A stretch of DNA of 64,000 nucleotides from assembly GCF_002352765.1 (NCBI RefSeq), contig NZ_KZ293963.1:3870559-3934558 (forward strand), read 5' to 3'. The DNA is from Alteribacter populi. Its GTDB lineage: Bacteria > Bacillota > Bacilli > Bacillales > Salisediminibacteriaceae. The notes beneath the pieces were generated by a model. It saw only the letters and a list, made by a program, of their open reading frames with translations, was not told where the DNA came from and did not search any database. Position numbers and translations under genes: made by a program. Shown here one piece after another: positions 17,835 through 27,297 of the stretch. Numbering within the stretch: the stretch's first letter is position 1; the number at the start of each line of letters is the position of its first letter.

Positions 17835-18344
17835 ATGAAAAAATACCTTTTTACTTTCAGTTTAATTTTACTTATTGTTGGCTGTTCAACTAAAGAAACT
17901 ATGGAAGAAGAGTATACTTTATTTTGGGATACGCGTGAAGAAGTGGACCCGTACCCTACTTACCGTTTATTTGTAGACAGCTTCATGGAAGAGGGAGATT
18001 TAGAAGAGGTCGAAGCAAATTACCAAATTGCATTAGAGCAATTAAGCGAAGCTATTCGAATTATTGAATCTTTAGAGTTTGAGACATCTGAAGTGGTAGA
18101 AATAAATGATCTCTATGTTAAAAGCTTACAGGAATATAAAAACAGTGTTCAATTATTTGAAGATAGCCTTCAAGAAGCGATTAATGATAATTCAGATGAT
18201 CGAATAGAAGCCTTCAGAGAGCATACTTATAATGCGAATGTTTATCAGGCTAGGCTTTTGAACCGTGAGATAGAATCGGGCATCCGAGGTGAAGACCACA
18301 TAACACCTGAAATGGAGAGTTTCATAGATGAATATCTTGAATAA
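17835..18344 (+). CDS. Small lipoprotein, last gene of the Tad operon
   Basis: A 169-residue protein. ATG at 17835 is chosen because GAGGAG at 17821-17826 fits it and the frame then starts with a lipoprotein signal MKKYLFTFSLILLIVGCST, Cys near residue 17. The mature part is acidic and helical (FMEEGDLEEVEANYQIALEQ, SLQEYKNSVQLFEDSL), likely a small helical bundle. The family was not recognised. A terminator follows within ten bases, marking the end of the operon. Confidence 0.75.
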   Translation: MKKYLFTFSLILLIVGCSTKETMEEEYTLFWDTREEVDPYPTYRLFVDSFMEEGDLEEVEANYQIALEQLSEAIRIIESLEFETSEVVEINDLYVKSLQEYKNSVQLFEDSLQEAINDNSDDRIEAFREHTYNANVYQARLLNREIESGIRGEDHITPEMESFIDEYLE

Positions 18345-18352
18345 CTAGGTAG

Positions 18353-18380
18353 AAGGCAGGAGCAATCCTGTCTTTATTTA
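18353..18380 (+). terminator. Terminator of the Tad operon
   Basis: Nine-bp stem AAGGCAGGA / TCCTGTCTT with one G-U pair, GCAA tetraloop, then a T-rich tail. Confidence 0.85.
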
Positions 18381-18437
18381 CTGTTTTTCATTGTTCATAA
18401 GGGATGGATTTGGGCACTTCTACCATGTCAGGTTTCT

Positions 18438-18837
18438 CTTCAAGTTACGGTTCGTTTGGCAATTACGTCACTGCAAGGGGATGTAACGGCGACTGGGATT
18501 TTAGTTATATCCGTTATTGTTGTTGTGCGAGAAGGAAGTTTATGAAACCAAGTCATTGACAGGAATGTTACTACTTTTTCCTGGATTTTGGGGAGGAATT
18601 GCTTTGACCACCCCAGAATGGAACGAAAAATTTACAAGTTTTACGGTTGTAATCACTTCGGTTTTATTAATTTTCTTTCTATATTTTTGTATATGGAAAA
18701 AATACACAGACCCAAGGTGGTATGCATTATTTTAGCTTTATGTGGAGATTTATCCGCTATTTTTATGTTGATCCTTTCCTGGAGACTAGCAGGTGAGCCT
18801 CAGTGGTTAGTTCTTATTCAAATAAGGGAAATAGCAT
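18438..18837 (+). pseudogene. Decayed membrane-protein gene
   Basis: Three overlapping frames together read like one small membrane protein. The first gives VRLAITSLQGDVTATGILVI, then VVVREGSL and a stop. The second continues with LTGMLLLFPGFWGGIALTTP, FTSFTVVITSVLLIFFLYFC. The third gives VVCIILALCGDLSAIFMLIL and SWRLAGEPQW. None has a good start with a ribosome site. At least two frameshifts are needed to join them. I do not recognise the original family. It lies directly after the Tad operon terminator. Confidence 0.5.
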
Positions 18838-18926
18838 GAGTGTTATTCCTAAATTAATACAGTGATTTAAAAAAAGTGAGACTATAGAATAGTTAATTCG
18901 TACATTACATATAAGGAGAAGGTATT

Positions 18927-20371
18927 ATGAAGGGGAAATTATACTACGGGATTATGCTTGGAATGTGCATTGTTTTGGTAGTCGGCTGTTTGAATGACGA
19001 AGCAGCTGATACTGTTGACTCTTCTAAAGAAACTGAAGTAGATGTACAAGAAAATGGAGGAGATTCAATTGAAGAGGATGAGGAGCAAGGGGAAGGTAAT
19101 GAGGACGATGCCAAGGAAGAAGAAAAGCTTGGTGTATTCCGTGAAGATGTGATGATAGAGGGAACGATAGAGGTTACTGATGATAAGATTGTGGTGATGG
19201 AGAGAGTAATCTTGTTGAGGGGACAGTTGTAATAGGACAGATGTACTATAACCCATTTCGGGTTCGAGCGCCGATTGGACCACCGGGAGAGCGGGTGGAA
19301 GCAGAGAGTGACGGTTCATTTACGATCGAGTTCAACCATCCAAATGGAGATTGGCGATTTATAGATGTAGAGCTGGAGGTTGTCCCTTTATCCCAGACTA
19401 CCAAATTAAGAGAAGTGTATGGAGACAGGGGAGAACATCTAAGTGGTCCTTTAGTTTACCAGGTAGATACAGGAGGAAGTACATATTCACAAAAAGCCAT
19501 GATCTCCCAGATAATTGCCTATGGAGAAAGTGAAGAATTTGAATTTGATATTGTTCAGACGGAAAGAAAAGAGGTACCGGATGATTACGGTGATCCCGAA
19601 GTTTGGGTCGAAACGGAATTTACCAATGATCATGAATATTTTTATATAAAGGGTGAGTCGAACTTATTTGAAGGGATGCCGATTAGAGCATGGTACTATG
19701 AATCTCCTGATGCAAGACTGCCGCAAATAATAGGTCCGCCTTACTTCACAATAGTAGAACCGGATGGAACGTTTTTATTGATCGTTCGATATACAGGTCT
19801 CTCGGAAGAAGGGTTCATCTTGGTCGAAACCGATGGATACTCTAGGAATATGAGAACGAAATCACAAGAAGTTTATGGAGGTAACTTTGAGAAAATGAGT
19901 GGGGAGCATGTGGTAAAAGAAGACGGGAGAAACAATATTCAAATAAAGTTGTACCCGGATGTGCCAGATGTAAAGGCTCCTGAGGAAGTAGAGCTTTCCA
20001 CAGATGAAGATGAAACAAAAGTTCAGGTACCAGACGATGTACTCTTTGAATTTGATGAAAGTGACCTTAAGTTGGAAGCCGAGAACGTTCTAGATGAAAT
20101 TAATAATATACTAGAAGGGTTAGAAGACGAGACTGAAATTAAAATTAACGGTCATACTGACAATCAAGGCGATCCGGACTATAATCTTAACTTATCAGAA
20201 AAACGGACCCAATCGGTTAAAGACTACTTAGATGAAAACGGAGATATAAGTAATCTTGTTATTGAAACAGAAGGATTTGGAGAAACAAAGCCGCTAGAAT
20301 CGAATGAAGATTTAGATGGACAAAAGAGAAACCGGCGTGTCGAGATTGTGGTTAATACTAAGGAAGATTAA
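18927..20371 (+). pseudogene. OmpA-domain lipoprotein broken by a frameshift
   Basis: The first frame (18927-19232) starts MKGKLYYGIMLGMCIVLVVG with a lipobox Cys (VVGCLNDEA) and an acidic linker, then GTIEVTDDKIVV. Near 19195 the coding sense moves to another frame, which reads DGESNLVEGTVVIGQMYYNPF upstream of its first ATG and continues to 20371. A later copy of the same motif, KGESNLFEG, confirms the join. The last 115 residues are an OmpA-like peptidoglycan-binding domain (LFEFDESDLKLEAENVLDEI, INGHTDNQGDPDYNLNLSEKR, GFGETKPLESN, RNRRVEIVV). One base appears to be missing. In a monoderm such a protein would tether membrane to wall. Real mutation and sequencing error cannot be told apart here. 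Confidence 0.8.
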
Positions 20372-20392
20372 CTATTAGGCTTTCACTTAAAG

Positions 20393-20434
20393 GTGCCTGA
20401 CCCCCACCGCATTAACGCGGTGGGGGTCAGGCAC
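20393..20434. terminator. Long perfect hairpin between convergent genes
   Basis: Two perfect 18-base arms (20393-20410 and 20417-20434) with a six-base loop, core GTGCCTGACCCCCACC. It separates the OmpA lipoprotein from the convergent aldehyde dehydrogenase gene and could end both transcripts, but lacks a strong T tract. It resembles widespread Bacillus 'GTGCCTGACCCC' hairpins. Confidence 0.7.
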
Positions 20435-20437
20435 TGT

Positions 20438-21907
20438 TTACCCATACCAATTAAAATGTTCATCGTTTAAGTTAACCCATACGCTCTTTGTTTCTGTGTA
20501 CATGTCTATTGCTTGTATGCCTAGCTCTCTGCCAAATCCGCTTTGTTTGGTTCCTCCAAACGGTGCAACGCTATCTAGCATACTGAAGGTATTTACATAG
20601 ACTGTTCCTGCTTTTAATCCTTTTGCCATTCGATGTACTCTTTTTAGGTTCTCGGTCCAAACTCCGGAAGCTAAACCATAAACGGTGTCGTTTGCTTTTT
20701 TCAAAGCGTCCTCTTCGTCTTTAAATCGAATAACGGATAATACGGGGCCAAAAATCTCTTCTTTTGCAATTGTCATATCGCTCGTGACATTTTCAAAAAT
20801 GGTTGGTGTAAAGAAATACCCGTTTTCGTTAGTTTTACACCGCTCGCCACCAAGGGCAAGGTGAGCTCCTTCTTCTAACCCAGTTGCTACATATTGTTCA
20901 ATACGTTCTAATTGTTGTAATGAGACTTGTGGACCCATTTGTGTTGTTTGGTCCAATGGGTTTCCAACCTTAATGTTTTTTGCTTTTTTAATAAATTCAT
21001 CCATGAATTGATCATAGACACTGTCCTGTACAAACATTCTAGAGCCCGAAGCGCATACTTGCCCTTGTCCAAAATAGATGCCAAACATTGAGCCGTTGAC
21101 AGCGTTTTCAATATTAGCATCATCAAAAATGATGTTTGGAGATTTTCCTCCAAGCTCTAAGCTTACAGGCTTTAGATTTTTACTTGCTGCTTGCATAATT
21201 AATTTCCCTGTATTCGTTGATCCAGTAAATGCAATTTTATTTACATCAGGGTGTGAAGAAAGAGCATTTCCTGCCTCGCTACCATAGCCCGGAACGACAT
21301 TTATAACACCATCAGGGATACCGGCTTCTTGAAAAATCTTCACCATTTCTAAAATACTAACTGGTGTTTGTTCTGCAGGCTTAATAACGATTGTGTTTCC
21401 AGCAGCTAGTGCAGGAGCTAACTTCCACATTGTTAACATAAGTGGAAAGTTCCATGGCACGATTGCACCGATGACGCCTAAAGGTTCTTTTAGTGTGAAA
21501 TTAAACCGATCACTAGGAGAAGCCAAGGTCTCTCCTTGAACTTTATTGGCAAGACCCGCATAAAACTCTAGGACATCAATCATAGCAGGAATAGCAATAA
21601 ATTTAGTTTCCTTAATAGGAAGACCGTTTCCTCTAGACTCTATTTCAGCTAAATCATCTGCTTTTCTCCATAATTCTTGAGCAACCTTATTTAATAAGCG
21701 TCCCCTGTCACTAGGAGACATTTCATGCCAAGGCCCAGATTCAAAAGCTTTTCTTGCAGCTTTGACTGCTAAATCAATATCATCCGCTCTTCCTTCAGCA
21801 ACAATATCATTTACTTCTCCTGTAGCAGGATTAAATGAATTAAAGGTTTCTCCAGATACAGAATCTACCCATTTTCCGTCAATAAATAACTGGTATGAAC
21901 GATTCAT
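20438..21907 (-). CDS. NAD-dependent aldehyde dehydrogenase of the aminotransferase operon
   Basis: A 489-residue aldehyde dehydrogenase with all core motifs: GAIVPWNFPLMLTMWK, FTGSTNTGK for the nucleotide, LELGGKSPNI with the catalytic Glu, and GQGQVCASGSR with the catalytic Cys near residue 290. The C-terminus carries FGGTKQSGFGRELG. It oxidises an aldehyde to a carboxylic acid. It is the third gene of a minus-strand operon after an aminotransferase and a deacetylase; in that setting an aminoaldehyde such as 4-aminobutyraldehyde is a likely substrate. ATG preceded by AAAGGAG. Confidence 0.92.
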   Translation of the reverse strand: MNRSYQLFIDGKWVDSVSGETFNSFNPATGEVNDIVAEGRADDIDLAVKAARKAFESGPWHEMSPSDRGRLLNKVAQELWRKADDLAEIESRGNGLPIKETKFIAIPAMIDVLEFYAGLANKVQGETLASPSDRFNFTLKEPLGVIGAIVPWNFPLMLTMWKLAPALAAGNTIVIKPAEQTPVSILEMVKIFQEAGIPDGVINVVPGYGSEAGNALSSHPDVNKIAFTGSTNTGKLIMQAASKNLKPVSLELGGKSPNIIFDDANIENAVNGSMFGIYFGQGQVCASGSRMFVQDSVYDQFMDEFIKKAKNIKVGNPLDQTTQMGPQVSLQQLERIEQYVATGLEEGAHLALGGERCKTNENGYFFTPTIFENVTSDMTIAKEEIFGPVLSVIRFKDEEDALKKANDTVYGLASGVWTENLKRVHRMAKGLKAGTVYVNTFSMLDSVAPFGGTKQSGFGRELGIQAIDMYTETKSVWVNLNDEHFNWYG

Positions 21908-21969
21908 AGCATAGATTTCTCCTTTTCATTAAAAATAGTGTAGAGACTCTAGTAGTTATCCCTGTAGAC

Positions 21970-23082
21970 CTAGGTTACTTTTCGGTATTCAGTCTGTATT
22001 CTACTAACCTTATCAACGGCTTCTTTTTGGTTATTAGCCAAAACATCGGATGGAAGACCTCGGATTGCTTCACTAAATGGATCTTGACTTACTTTACTCT
22101 GTAAACCACTTAATGACTCTATTATTCTGAGAGTGCAAAACGGTACGTATGAGGGACTATATCCACCTTCATGGCAAGCGACTAATCGTCCATCACAATG
22201 GCGCTCGGCTAAATGTTTTACAACTGACGAAATCATACCGAACCCATCTGCAGTTACCATCATTTGAGCAAGAGGGTCAAAAACACTTGCATCTTGTCCA
22301 GCTGACACAATGATGAGCTCTGGTTTAAAATGATCAGCTATCGGAACAACGACAGTTTCTAACGCATATATGTACCCTGCGTTTCCGGTCCCTGCCGGTA
22401 AAGGTATGTTAACATTGTATCCCTTTCCTTCACCTTCACCTATATCTTCAGCTGACCCTCTATCAGGTGGGAAGTTATATTCTTGGTGAAGAGAAACGAA
22501 TAGTATATCAGGGTCATTATAGAATGCACTTTCTGTCCCATTGCCATGGTGAACATCCCAATCTAAGATCATGATTCTTTTTAACCCATATTTTTCACGT
22601 GCATAATTTGCGGCAATGGCTACATTATTAAATAAGCAAAAACCCATCCCTTGTTCTTTTTCAGCATGATGGCCTGGTGGCCTTGTAAGTGCATATATAT
22701 TATGAACCTTTCCTTCCATTACCTGGTCAACAGATGTAATGGCTCCTCCGGTAGATAAAAGAGCGATTTCATAGGATCCTCTTCCAACAAGTGCTAGTTC
22801 CCCTGCATCTCCCCCAGTCAAATTACTTAATTGTTTCACCTTGTCGACATAAGAGGGTGTATGATTTAACTCAATTTCTTCTCTTGTAGCTTGCCGGGGG
22901 GTGATCACTGATAAATGTTTAATGAAACCGCTTCGTTCTAATAAGTTTTTTACGCGTCGTTTGCTTTTAGGGTTTTCGCCATGTTCATCAGCTTCTATCC
23001 ACTCACCAGGAGGAAGAAATAAAGCTCCGTTACCTGTATCATGCCAAAAGTAGCTTTCATCATATAAAAATCCGGTTTTCAC
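21970..23082 (-). CDS. Class II histone deacetylase-like / acetylpolyamine amidohydrolase
   Basis: A 370-residue zinc deacetylase. It has TRPPGHHAEKEQGMGFCLFN with the His-His pair, DWDVHHGNGTE with the zinc-binding Asp and His, and SAGQDASVFDPLAQMMVT with the third ligand region. In bacteria these enzymes remove acetyl groups from acetylpolyamines or other small acetylated amines. GTG start with AAGGGAG upstream. It sits between an aminotransferase and an aldehyde dehydrogenase, matching the deacetylate, transaminate, oxidise order needed to convert acetylputrescine to 4-aminobutyrate. Substrate is inferred from context. Confidence 0.9.
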   Translation of the reverse strand: MKTGFLYDESYFWHDTGNGALFLPPGEWIEADEHGENPKSKRRVKNLLERSGFIKHLSVITPRQATREEIELNHTPSYVDKVKQLSNLTGGDAGELALVGRGSYEIALLSTGGAITSVDQVMEGKVHNIYALTRPPGHHAEKEQGMGFCLFNNVAIAANYAREKYGLKRIMILDWDVHHGNGTESAFYNDPDILFVSLHQEYNFPPDRGSAEDIGEGEGKGYNVNIPLPAGTGNAGYIYALETVVVPIADHFKPELIIVSAGQDASVFDPLAQMMVTADGFGMISSVVKHLAERHCDGRLVACHEGGYSPSYVPFCTLRIIESLSGLQSKVSQDPFSEAIRGLPSDVLANNQKEAVDKVSRIQTEYRKVT

Positions 23083-23145
23083 TTTGATAGACTCCCTTCT
23101 AAACTAATCTGAAATCATAACAAGTGTTCAAAAATAGCGGTTACC

Positions 23146-24531
23146 TTATAACACTTTCGTTTCAAATGCATGAATGGAGTCAGAAAGTCTTTCAATGATT
23201 GTTTCGATATCTCCTTTAGTAGCGATTAAAGGAGGGGCAAGTGCAACAGCATTCATTCCGCCAAAGGAAAGAGGTCTTAAAATGAGATTTCTGTTCAAGC
23301 ATTCTTCTACAACTTGTTGTGCAGCATGTAAGGCCGGGTCAAATGCTTTACCGGTGTCACGATCTGCAAACAGTTCGATGGCCCCTAATAATCCTGTTGT
23401 TCTAGCTTTTGTTGTCACCTTGTGTTTCTCTTCAAGATACTTTAAGCCTGTTAATAATTCTTCACCCATGTTTTTGGAGTTATTAACAAGGTTTTCATTT
23501 TCTAAGATTTCAAGGTTTTTTAATGCAACAGCACAGGCAGTTGGGTGTCCGCTGTAGGTAAAGCCATGGAAGAATACGTCGTCTGACATTTCTGCTAGTT
23601 CGTCCCTAAGTTCTGGTTTAAGCAGAACGGCACCAAGCTGCATATATCCACTTGTGATTCCTTTAGCGACGGACATTAAGTCCGGAACAACTTCCCAATG
23701 ATCTACACCAAACATTTTTCCCGTTCTACCAAAACCACAGATAACTTCATCTGCTATCATAAAAATGCCAAACGTATCACACAATTCGCGAACCGCTTTA
23801 AGGTATCCTTCAGGGGGAATGTTAATTCCGCCTACTCCTTGAATAGGCTCTAAAATGACGGCAGCAATTGTTTCTGGACCTTCTTTTTCGACAATGCCTC
23901 TAATACTGTTTTCAAATTCAGGATGGGAATGGTCTCCTTTTTCACAAGCAGTTAAATAAGGTTTCGCGTGCAAAAAGCCTGGAGCTGATGAAGTAATCAT
24001 ATGGTCAAATTCACGGACACCTGTTGCACTCGTAGCTCCCATCGTTACGCCGTGATAACTCAAGTCCAGGGCAATAATTTTAGTCCGTTCTGGCTTCCCT
24101 TTTAGTTTCCAATAATGCCGAACCATTTTAAAGGCAGTTTCGTTAGATTCAGATCCACCAGAGGTGAAAAAGCTTACATCGAGGTTACCAGGAGTTAGAT
24201 TGGCAAGCTTCTCTGCGAGTTGGATGACCTTATCATTAGAGTTATTGAAAAATGAAGATCCGTAAGAAAGCTTCATGATTTGTTCCTTAGCGACTTCAGC
24301 CATTTCTTCGCGTCCATAGCCGATATTTACATTCCATAATGAAGAGACACCATCGATATAAACGTCATCGTACACATCTGTTACATGAATACCTTTTCCT
24401 TCTTTAATGATCAATCCAGGGCCAGTTTGTTGATGCAATTTTAGTGGGGTCGTTGGATGAAAATAGTGTGCCGTATCTAACTTCTTCAAGTGTTCAGGTT
24501 GACTTGTTTTTTCTACAACATGTTTTTTCAC
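23146..24531 (-). CDS. Class III (omega) aminotransferase, polyamine/beta-alanine type
   Basis: A 461-residue PLP-dependent aminotransferase. Visible motifs are FFTSGGSESNETAFKMVRHYW, SYHGVTMGATSATG, ILEPIQGVGGINIPPEGYL, MIADEVICGFGRTGKMF, and the PLP lysine in SVAKGITSG near residue 285. Members of this subgroup use putrescine, beta-alanine, taurine or similar omega-amines. It is the first gene of the operon, started by GTG with GGGGAG upstream. A sigma-A promoter and a TetR-type operator lie just before it. Confidence 0.92.
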   Translation of the reverse strand: MKKHVVEKTSQPEHLKKLDTAHYFHPTTPLKLHQQTGPGLIIKEGKGIHVTDVYDDVYIDGVSSLWNVNIGYGREEMAEVAKEQIMKLSYGSSFFNNSNDKVIQLAEKLANLTPGNLDVSFFTSGGSESNETAFKMVRHYWKLKGKPERTKIIALDLSYHGVTMGATSATGVREFDHMITSSAPGFLHAKPYLTACEKGDHSHPEFENSIRGIVEKEGPETIAAVILEPIQGVGGINIPPEGYLKAVRELCDTFGIFMIADEVICGFGRTGKMFGVDHWEVVPDLMSVAKGITSGYMQLGAVLLKPELRDELAEMSDDVFFHGFTYSGHPTACAVALKNLEILENENLVNNSKNMGEELLTGLKYLEEKHKVTTKARTTGLLGAIELFADRDTGKAFDPALHAAQQVVEECLNRNLILRPLSFGGMNAVALAPPLIATKGDIETIIERLSDSIHAFETKVL

Positions 24532-24557
24532 TTCACATTCTCCCCTTTCGAAAATTT

Positions 24558-24612
24558 TAACTGACGAACGTCAGTCAGTTTTGATTGTACAAAACTTTCT
24601 GAATATTATCAA
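24558..24612 (-). promoter_or_regulatory. Sigma-A promoter and TetR operator for the aminotransferase operon
   Basis: On the minus strand TTGATA (24612-24607) and TACAAT (24589-24584) are 17 bases apart, a good sigma-A promoter. Directly downstream, at 24558-24581, lies a palindrome of the form ACTGACG..CGTCAGT with an extra half site (GTCAGTCAGTT), typical of TetR-family operators. The operator covers the start site, so binding should repress. The divergent-looking neighbour gene encodes a TetR protein. Confidence 0.8.
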
Positions 24613-24675
24613 TATAAAGTTGATCTTTTTATTCCTTAGGGAGAATGTCTTCAATTAGGAGTATGATGGAATTTT

Positions 24676-25257
24676 CTACTTTACGATCCCGCGCCAATAA
24701 ATTTCCCAAGATATTTTAAATCTTTTTTCAAAGCTTTCAAGGCTGGAGTAAACTAATTCAACTAGCAGCCCGTCAATAAAATTGAGAAAAGAAATCGTTC
24801 CACTTTCTGCATCTGTCATTAAACAATCTTTACGAGAAACAAATACTTCCTCTATATAATGATGTAACTGTTCATAGTAAGTAAAAACTCTTGAAATTAC
24901 GATTTCTTGCAAGTGGTTTGGAGGTGTAAACATCATTTTAAGCAAAAACTTTATATTACTTTCTCCATCAGATATATATCTTTCTTTTAAATGAAGAATA
25001 AAATGATACAAGGTGTGATAAAGCGATTCATTTTTTTCACGGGAAAAATAATCACTTAACTCGATTATTTCGTCGTTTATGACTTGGTTCATCACTTTTA
25101 AAAATAAATCATCTTTATTTTTAAAATGGGCGTAAATCGACTGCTTTTTAATCCCTACTTCATTCCCAATAGCGGTAAGGGAGGTGCTATCATATCCATA
25201 TTCAACAAAAAGAGTTAATGCGCTCTTTTTAATTTTGTTTGCTGTTATATTCGTCAT
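24676..25257 (-). CDS. TetR-family transcriptional regulator
   Basis: A 193-residue regulator with the N-terminal TetR helix-turn-helix: TANKIKKSALTLFVEYGYDS, TSLTAIGNEVGIKKQSIYAH and FKNKDDLFLKVMNQV. The C-terminal domain (residues 60-190) is helical and variable and would bind the inducer. GGAGGG precedes the ATG. It lies upstream of, and in the same direction as, the aminotransferase operon, whose promoter holds a TetR-type palindrome, so it is the likely repressor. The inducer may be a polyamine or aldehyde; that is inference. Confidence 0.92.
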   Translation of the reverse strand: MTNITANKIKKSALTLFVEYGYDSTSLTAIGNEVGIKKQSIYAHFKNKDDLFLKVMNQVINDEIIELSDYFSREKNESLYHTLYHFILHLKERYISDGESNIKFLLKMMFTPPNHLQEIVISRVFTYYEQLHHYIEEVFVSRKDCLMTDAESGTISFLNFIDGLLVELVYSSLESFEKRFKISWEIYWRGIVK

Positions 25258-25517
25258 TGTTTCCCTCCTAATCGTGCTAAATCCTATATGAAGATAGTAA
25301 TATAAGAAATAATTACGTTATAGCTCGTTACTTTCAATTTACCATTGAATGCGAGTGATATCTATCCAAACAAATAGAAAATTCTCGATTGCCCGATAAC
25401 CAAAGGATGTATATTTTGACACCGTAATATAAAGTGAGGCAGCGCAAATGTTTTACATACAATCTTCTTTTAGTGTTTAATTTAATTGGATGATGTAGTG
25501 TAGGAGGTCATTAAAAA

Positions 25518-25844
25518 ATGAAAACCATTCAATCTCTTGAGCATGCAAATTCAATCTTAAAAGAGGAAAGGGCAGTTCTTGTGCTTTTAAAATCTTATAA
25601 CTGCTCTGTATGTGATGCCGTACAAGTTCAGTTAACTGAGTGGTTGAAAGGCCGAGCAATGCTTACCGTGTTGAAAGCACAGATTGAAGATGTTCCGGAA
25701 GTGTCAGGGCAATGGACTGTTTTTACAGCACCGAATCTTGTTTTATTCGTTGATGGGAAAGAAATATGGCGTGGTTCTCGGTTTATTCGCTGGGAAGAGC
25801 TTGACGATGTTGTGGGGTGCTATATTGACAGCGGTAAGAAATGA
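25518..25844 (+). CDS. Thioredoxin-like protein (CSVC active site)
   Basis: A 108-residue thioredoxin-fold protein with a CxxC motif in YNCSVCDAV near residue 34 and a cis-proline segment FTAPNLVLFVDGKEIWRGSRF. The active site CSVC differs from the CGPC of classical thioredoxin, so redox potential and partner are likely different. AGGAGG precedes the ATG. It is followed by a small membrane protein and the nitric oxide synthase gene in the same direction. No signal peptide is present, so it is cytosolic. Confidence 0.88.
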   Translation: MKTIQSLEHANSILKEERAVLVLLKSYNCSVCDAVQVQLTEWLKGRAMLTVLKAQIEDVPEVSGQWTVFTAPNLVLFVDGKEIWRGSRFIRWEELDDVVGCYIDSGKK

Positions 25845-25911
25845 CTTACATTTGATGAAAACATTGTAATGATAAAGGGAGGTAGTCATTTTTAATGAGG
25901 TGAGTGATAGA

Positions 25912-26118
25912 GTGAATTTTATACACTGGTATGATTTCATAACACCGACAAGTCCTTTTGCTGCGATGTTTTTTGGTATTTTACTTACGATGATCATTGC
26001 TTTGAGCATGTGGTTTGAGTCGAAGAGCGCGAAAACGTTTCTGTTTGCTGCGCTAAGTGGTTCGGGTGCGACTGTTTTATTTGTTTTCCTATTAACTGCG
26101 TTTGGTGCTTACGGCTAA
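25912..26118 (+). CDS. Small two-helix membrane protein
   Basis: About 68 residues, starting at GTG 25912 (MNFIHWYDFITPTSPFAAMF), preferred over GTG 25900 because GAGGTGAG fits it as ribosome site. Two membrane segments: PFAAMFFGILLTMIIALSMWF and FLFAALSGSGATVLFVFLL. I do not recognise a characterised family. It ends about 85 bases before the nitric oxide synthase start. Confidence 0.65.
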   Translation: MNFIHWYDFITPTSPFAAMFFGILLTMIIALSMWFESKSAKTFLFAALSGSGATVLFVFLLTAFGAYG

Positions 26119-26203
26119 ATTCCGTACTCCATTTTCTTTTCCTTGCAGGGCGCCTTCAAGTATAATACGTATTAATGAAGTATTGAACGGTGGAGATAAG
26201 AGA

Positions 26204-27276
26204 ATGGTTATGGAATACCTCAGAGAAAGTGCACGGTCTTTTTTGACTCAGTGCTATTATGAATTGGAAAAAGAAGAAAGCTTGGCTGTTCGGTTAGAAG
26301 AAGTGGAACAGGAAATTCAAGAGACAGGTACGTACACTCAGACAGCTGAGGAAATGAGCTATGGCTCAAAAATGACGTGGCGTAACAGCAACCGATGTAT
26401 TGGTCGATTGTTTTGGAGCATGCTAGATGTGTTTGATGCGATAGGCCTTGATACAGAGGAACAGGTTTTCCAAGCTCTTTGTCAACATATTGAATACGCT
26501 ACCAATGATGGACGGATTCGCCCGACGATTACGATTTTTCCCCAACGAAAAATGGCAGAGACCGGGTCCGAATTTGGAATCATCAGCTTATTCGTTATGC
26601 TGGATATGAAACGGATGGTGGTGTGATCGGTGATTCGTGGTCGATCGAATTTACGAAACAATGCCTGGCGTTAGGTTGGAAGAGCGAACGAACTGATTTT
26701 GATGTCCTGCCAATGGTAATTCAGGTCGATGGGGGTGACCCAAAGTGGTTTGAAATTCCTGAAGACTTGATTTTAGAAGTGCCCATTCGTCATCCAGAAG
26801 AAAAAAGGATGGAAGACTTGAACGTAAAATGGTACGGAGTCCCGCTTATTTCGGACATGCTTCTTGAAATTGGTGGAATACAATATCCGGCAGCACCATT
26901 TAACGGCTGGTATATGGAAACTGAAATCGGCGCACGCAATTTAGCTGATACCGATCGTTATCATCTACTTCCAAAAGTTGCTTCGATTTTTGACTTAGAT
27001 ACGTCTACGCTATGGAAGGATCGTGCTTTAGTTGAATTAAATCGTGCTGTACTTCATTCTTTTAAAGAAGATGGTGTGAGCATTGTGGATCACCACACAG
27101 CAGCAGAGCAGTTCCGCCATTTTGAAAACAAAGAGAATGCATGCGGGCGTGCGCTTACGGGTAAATGGGATTGGCTTATCCCACCAGTCTCGCCTGCAAC
27201 GACACATATTTTTCATAAAGAATACGATGACCGTATTGTCACGCCAAATTACTTATATCAAGAGAAGCCTTATTGA
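26204..27276 (+). pseudogene. nos: Bacterial nitric oxide synthase oxygenase, split by a one-base frameshift
   Basis: Two frames together give a full NOS oxygenase (about 357 aa). ATG at 26204 with GGTGGAGAT upstream is the likely start. The first part has YGSKMTWRNSNRCIGRLFW with the heme-ligand Cys and [19 protein letters not shown]. Then, in the A5 run near 26549, one A appears missing: the other frame continues [20 protein letters not shown], then [51 protein letters not shown] and [10 protein letters not shown]. The enzyme oxidises arginine to nitric oxide using separate reductases, as bacterial NOS has no reductase domain. The homopolymer site makes a sequencing error or a recent mutation equally possible. 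Confidence 0.9.
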
Positions 27277-27297
27277 GTTGTGTCAATAAGGTTTTTT
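27268..27297 (+). terminator. Terminator overlapping the end of the NOS gene
   Basis: Nine-bp perfect stem CCTTATTGA / TCAATAAGG with loop GTTGTG and six T residues. The left arm contains the stop codon. Confidence 0.9.

Noticed and set aside
18423..18560. Small frame beginning MSGFSSSYGSFG downstream of the Tad operon
   Set aside because: No good ribosome site, and another frame through the same bases reads like a decayed membrane protein.
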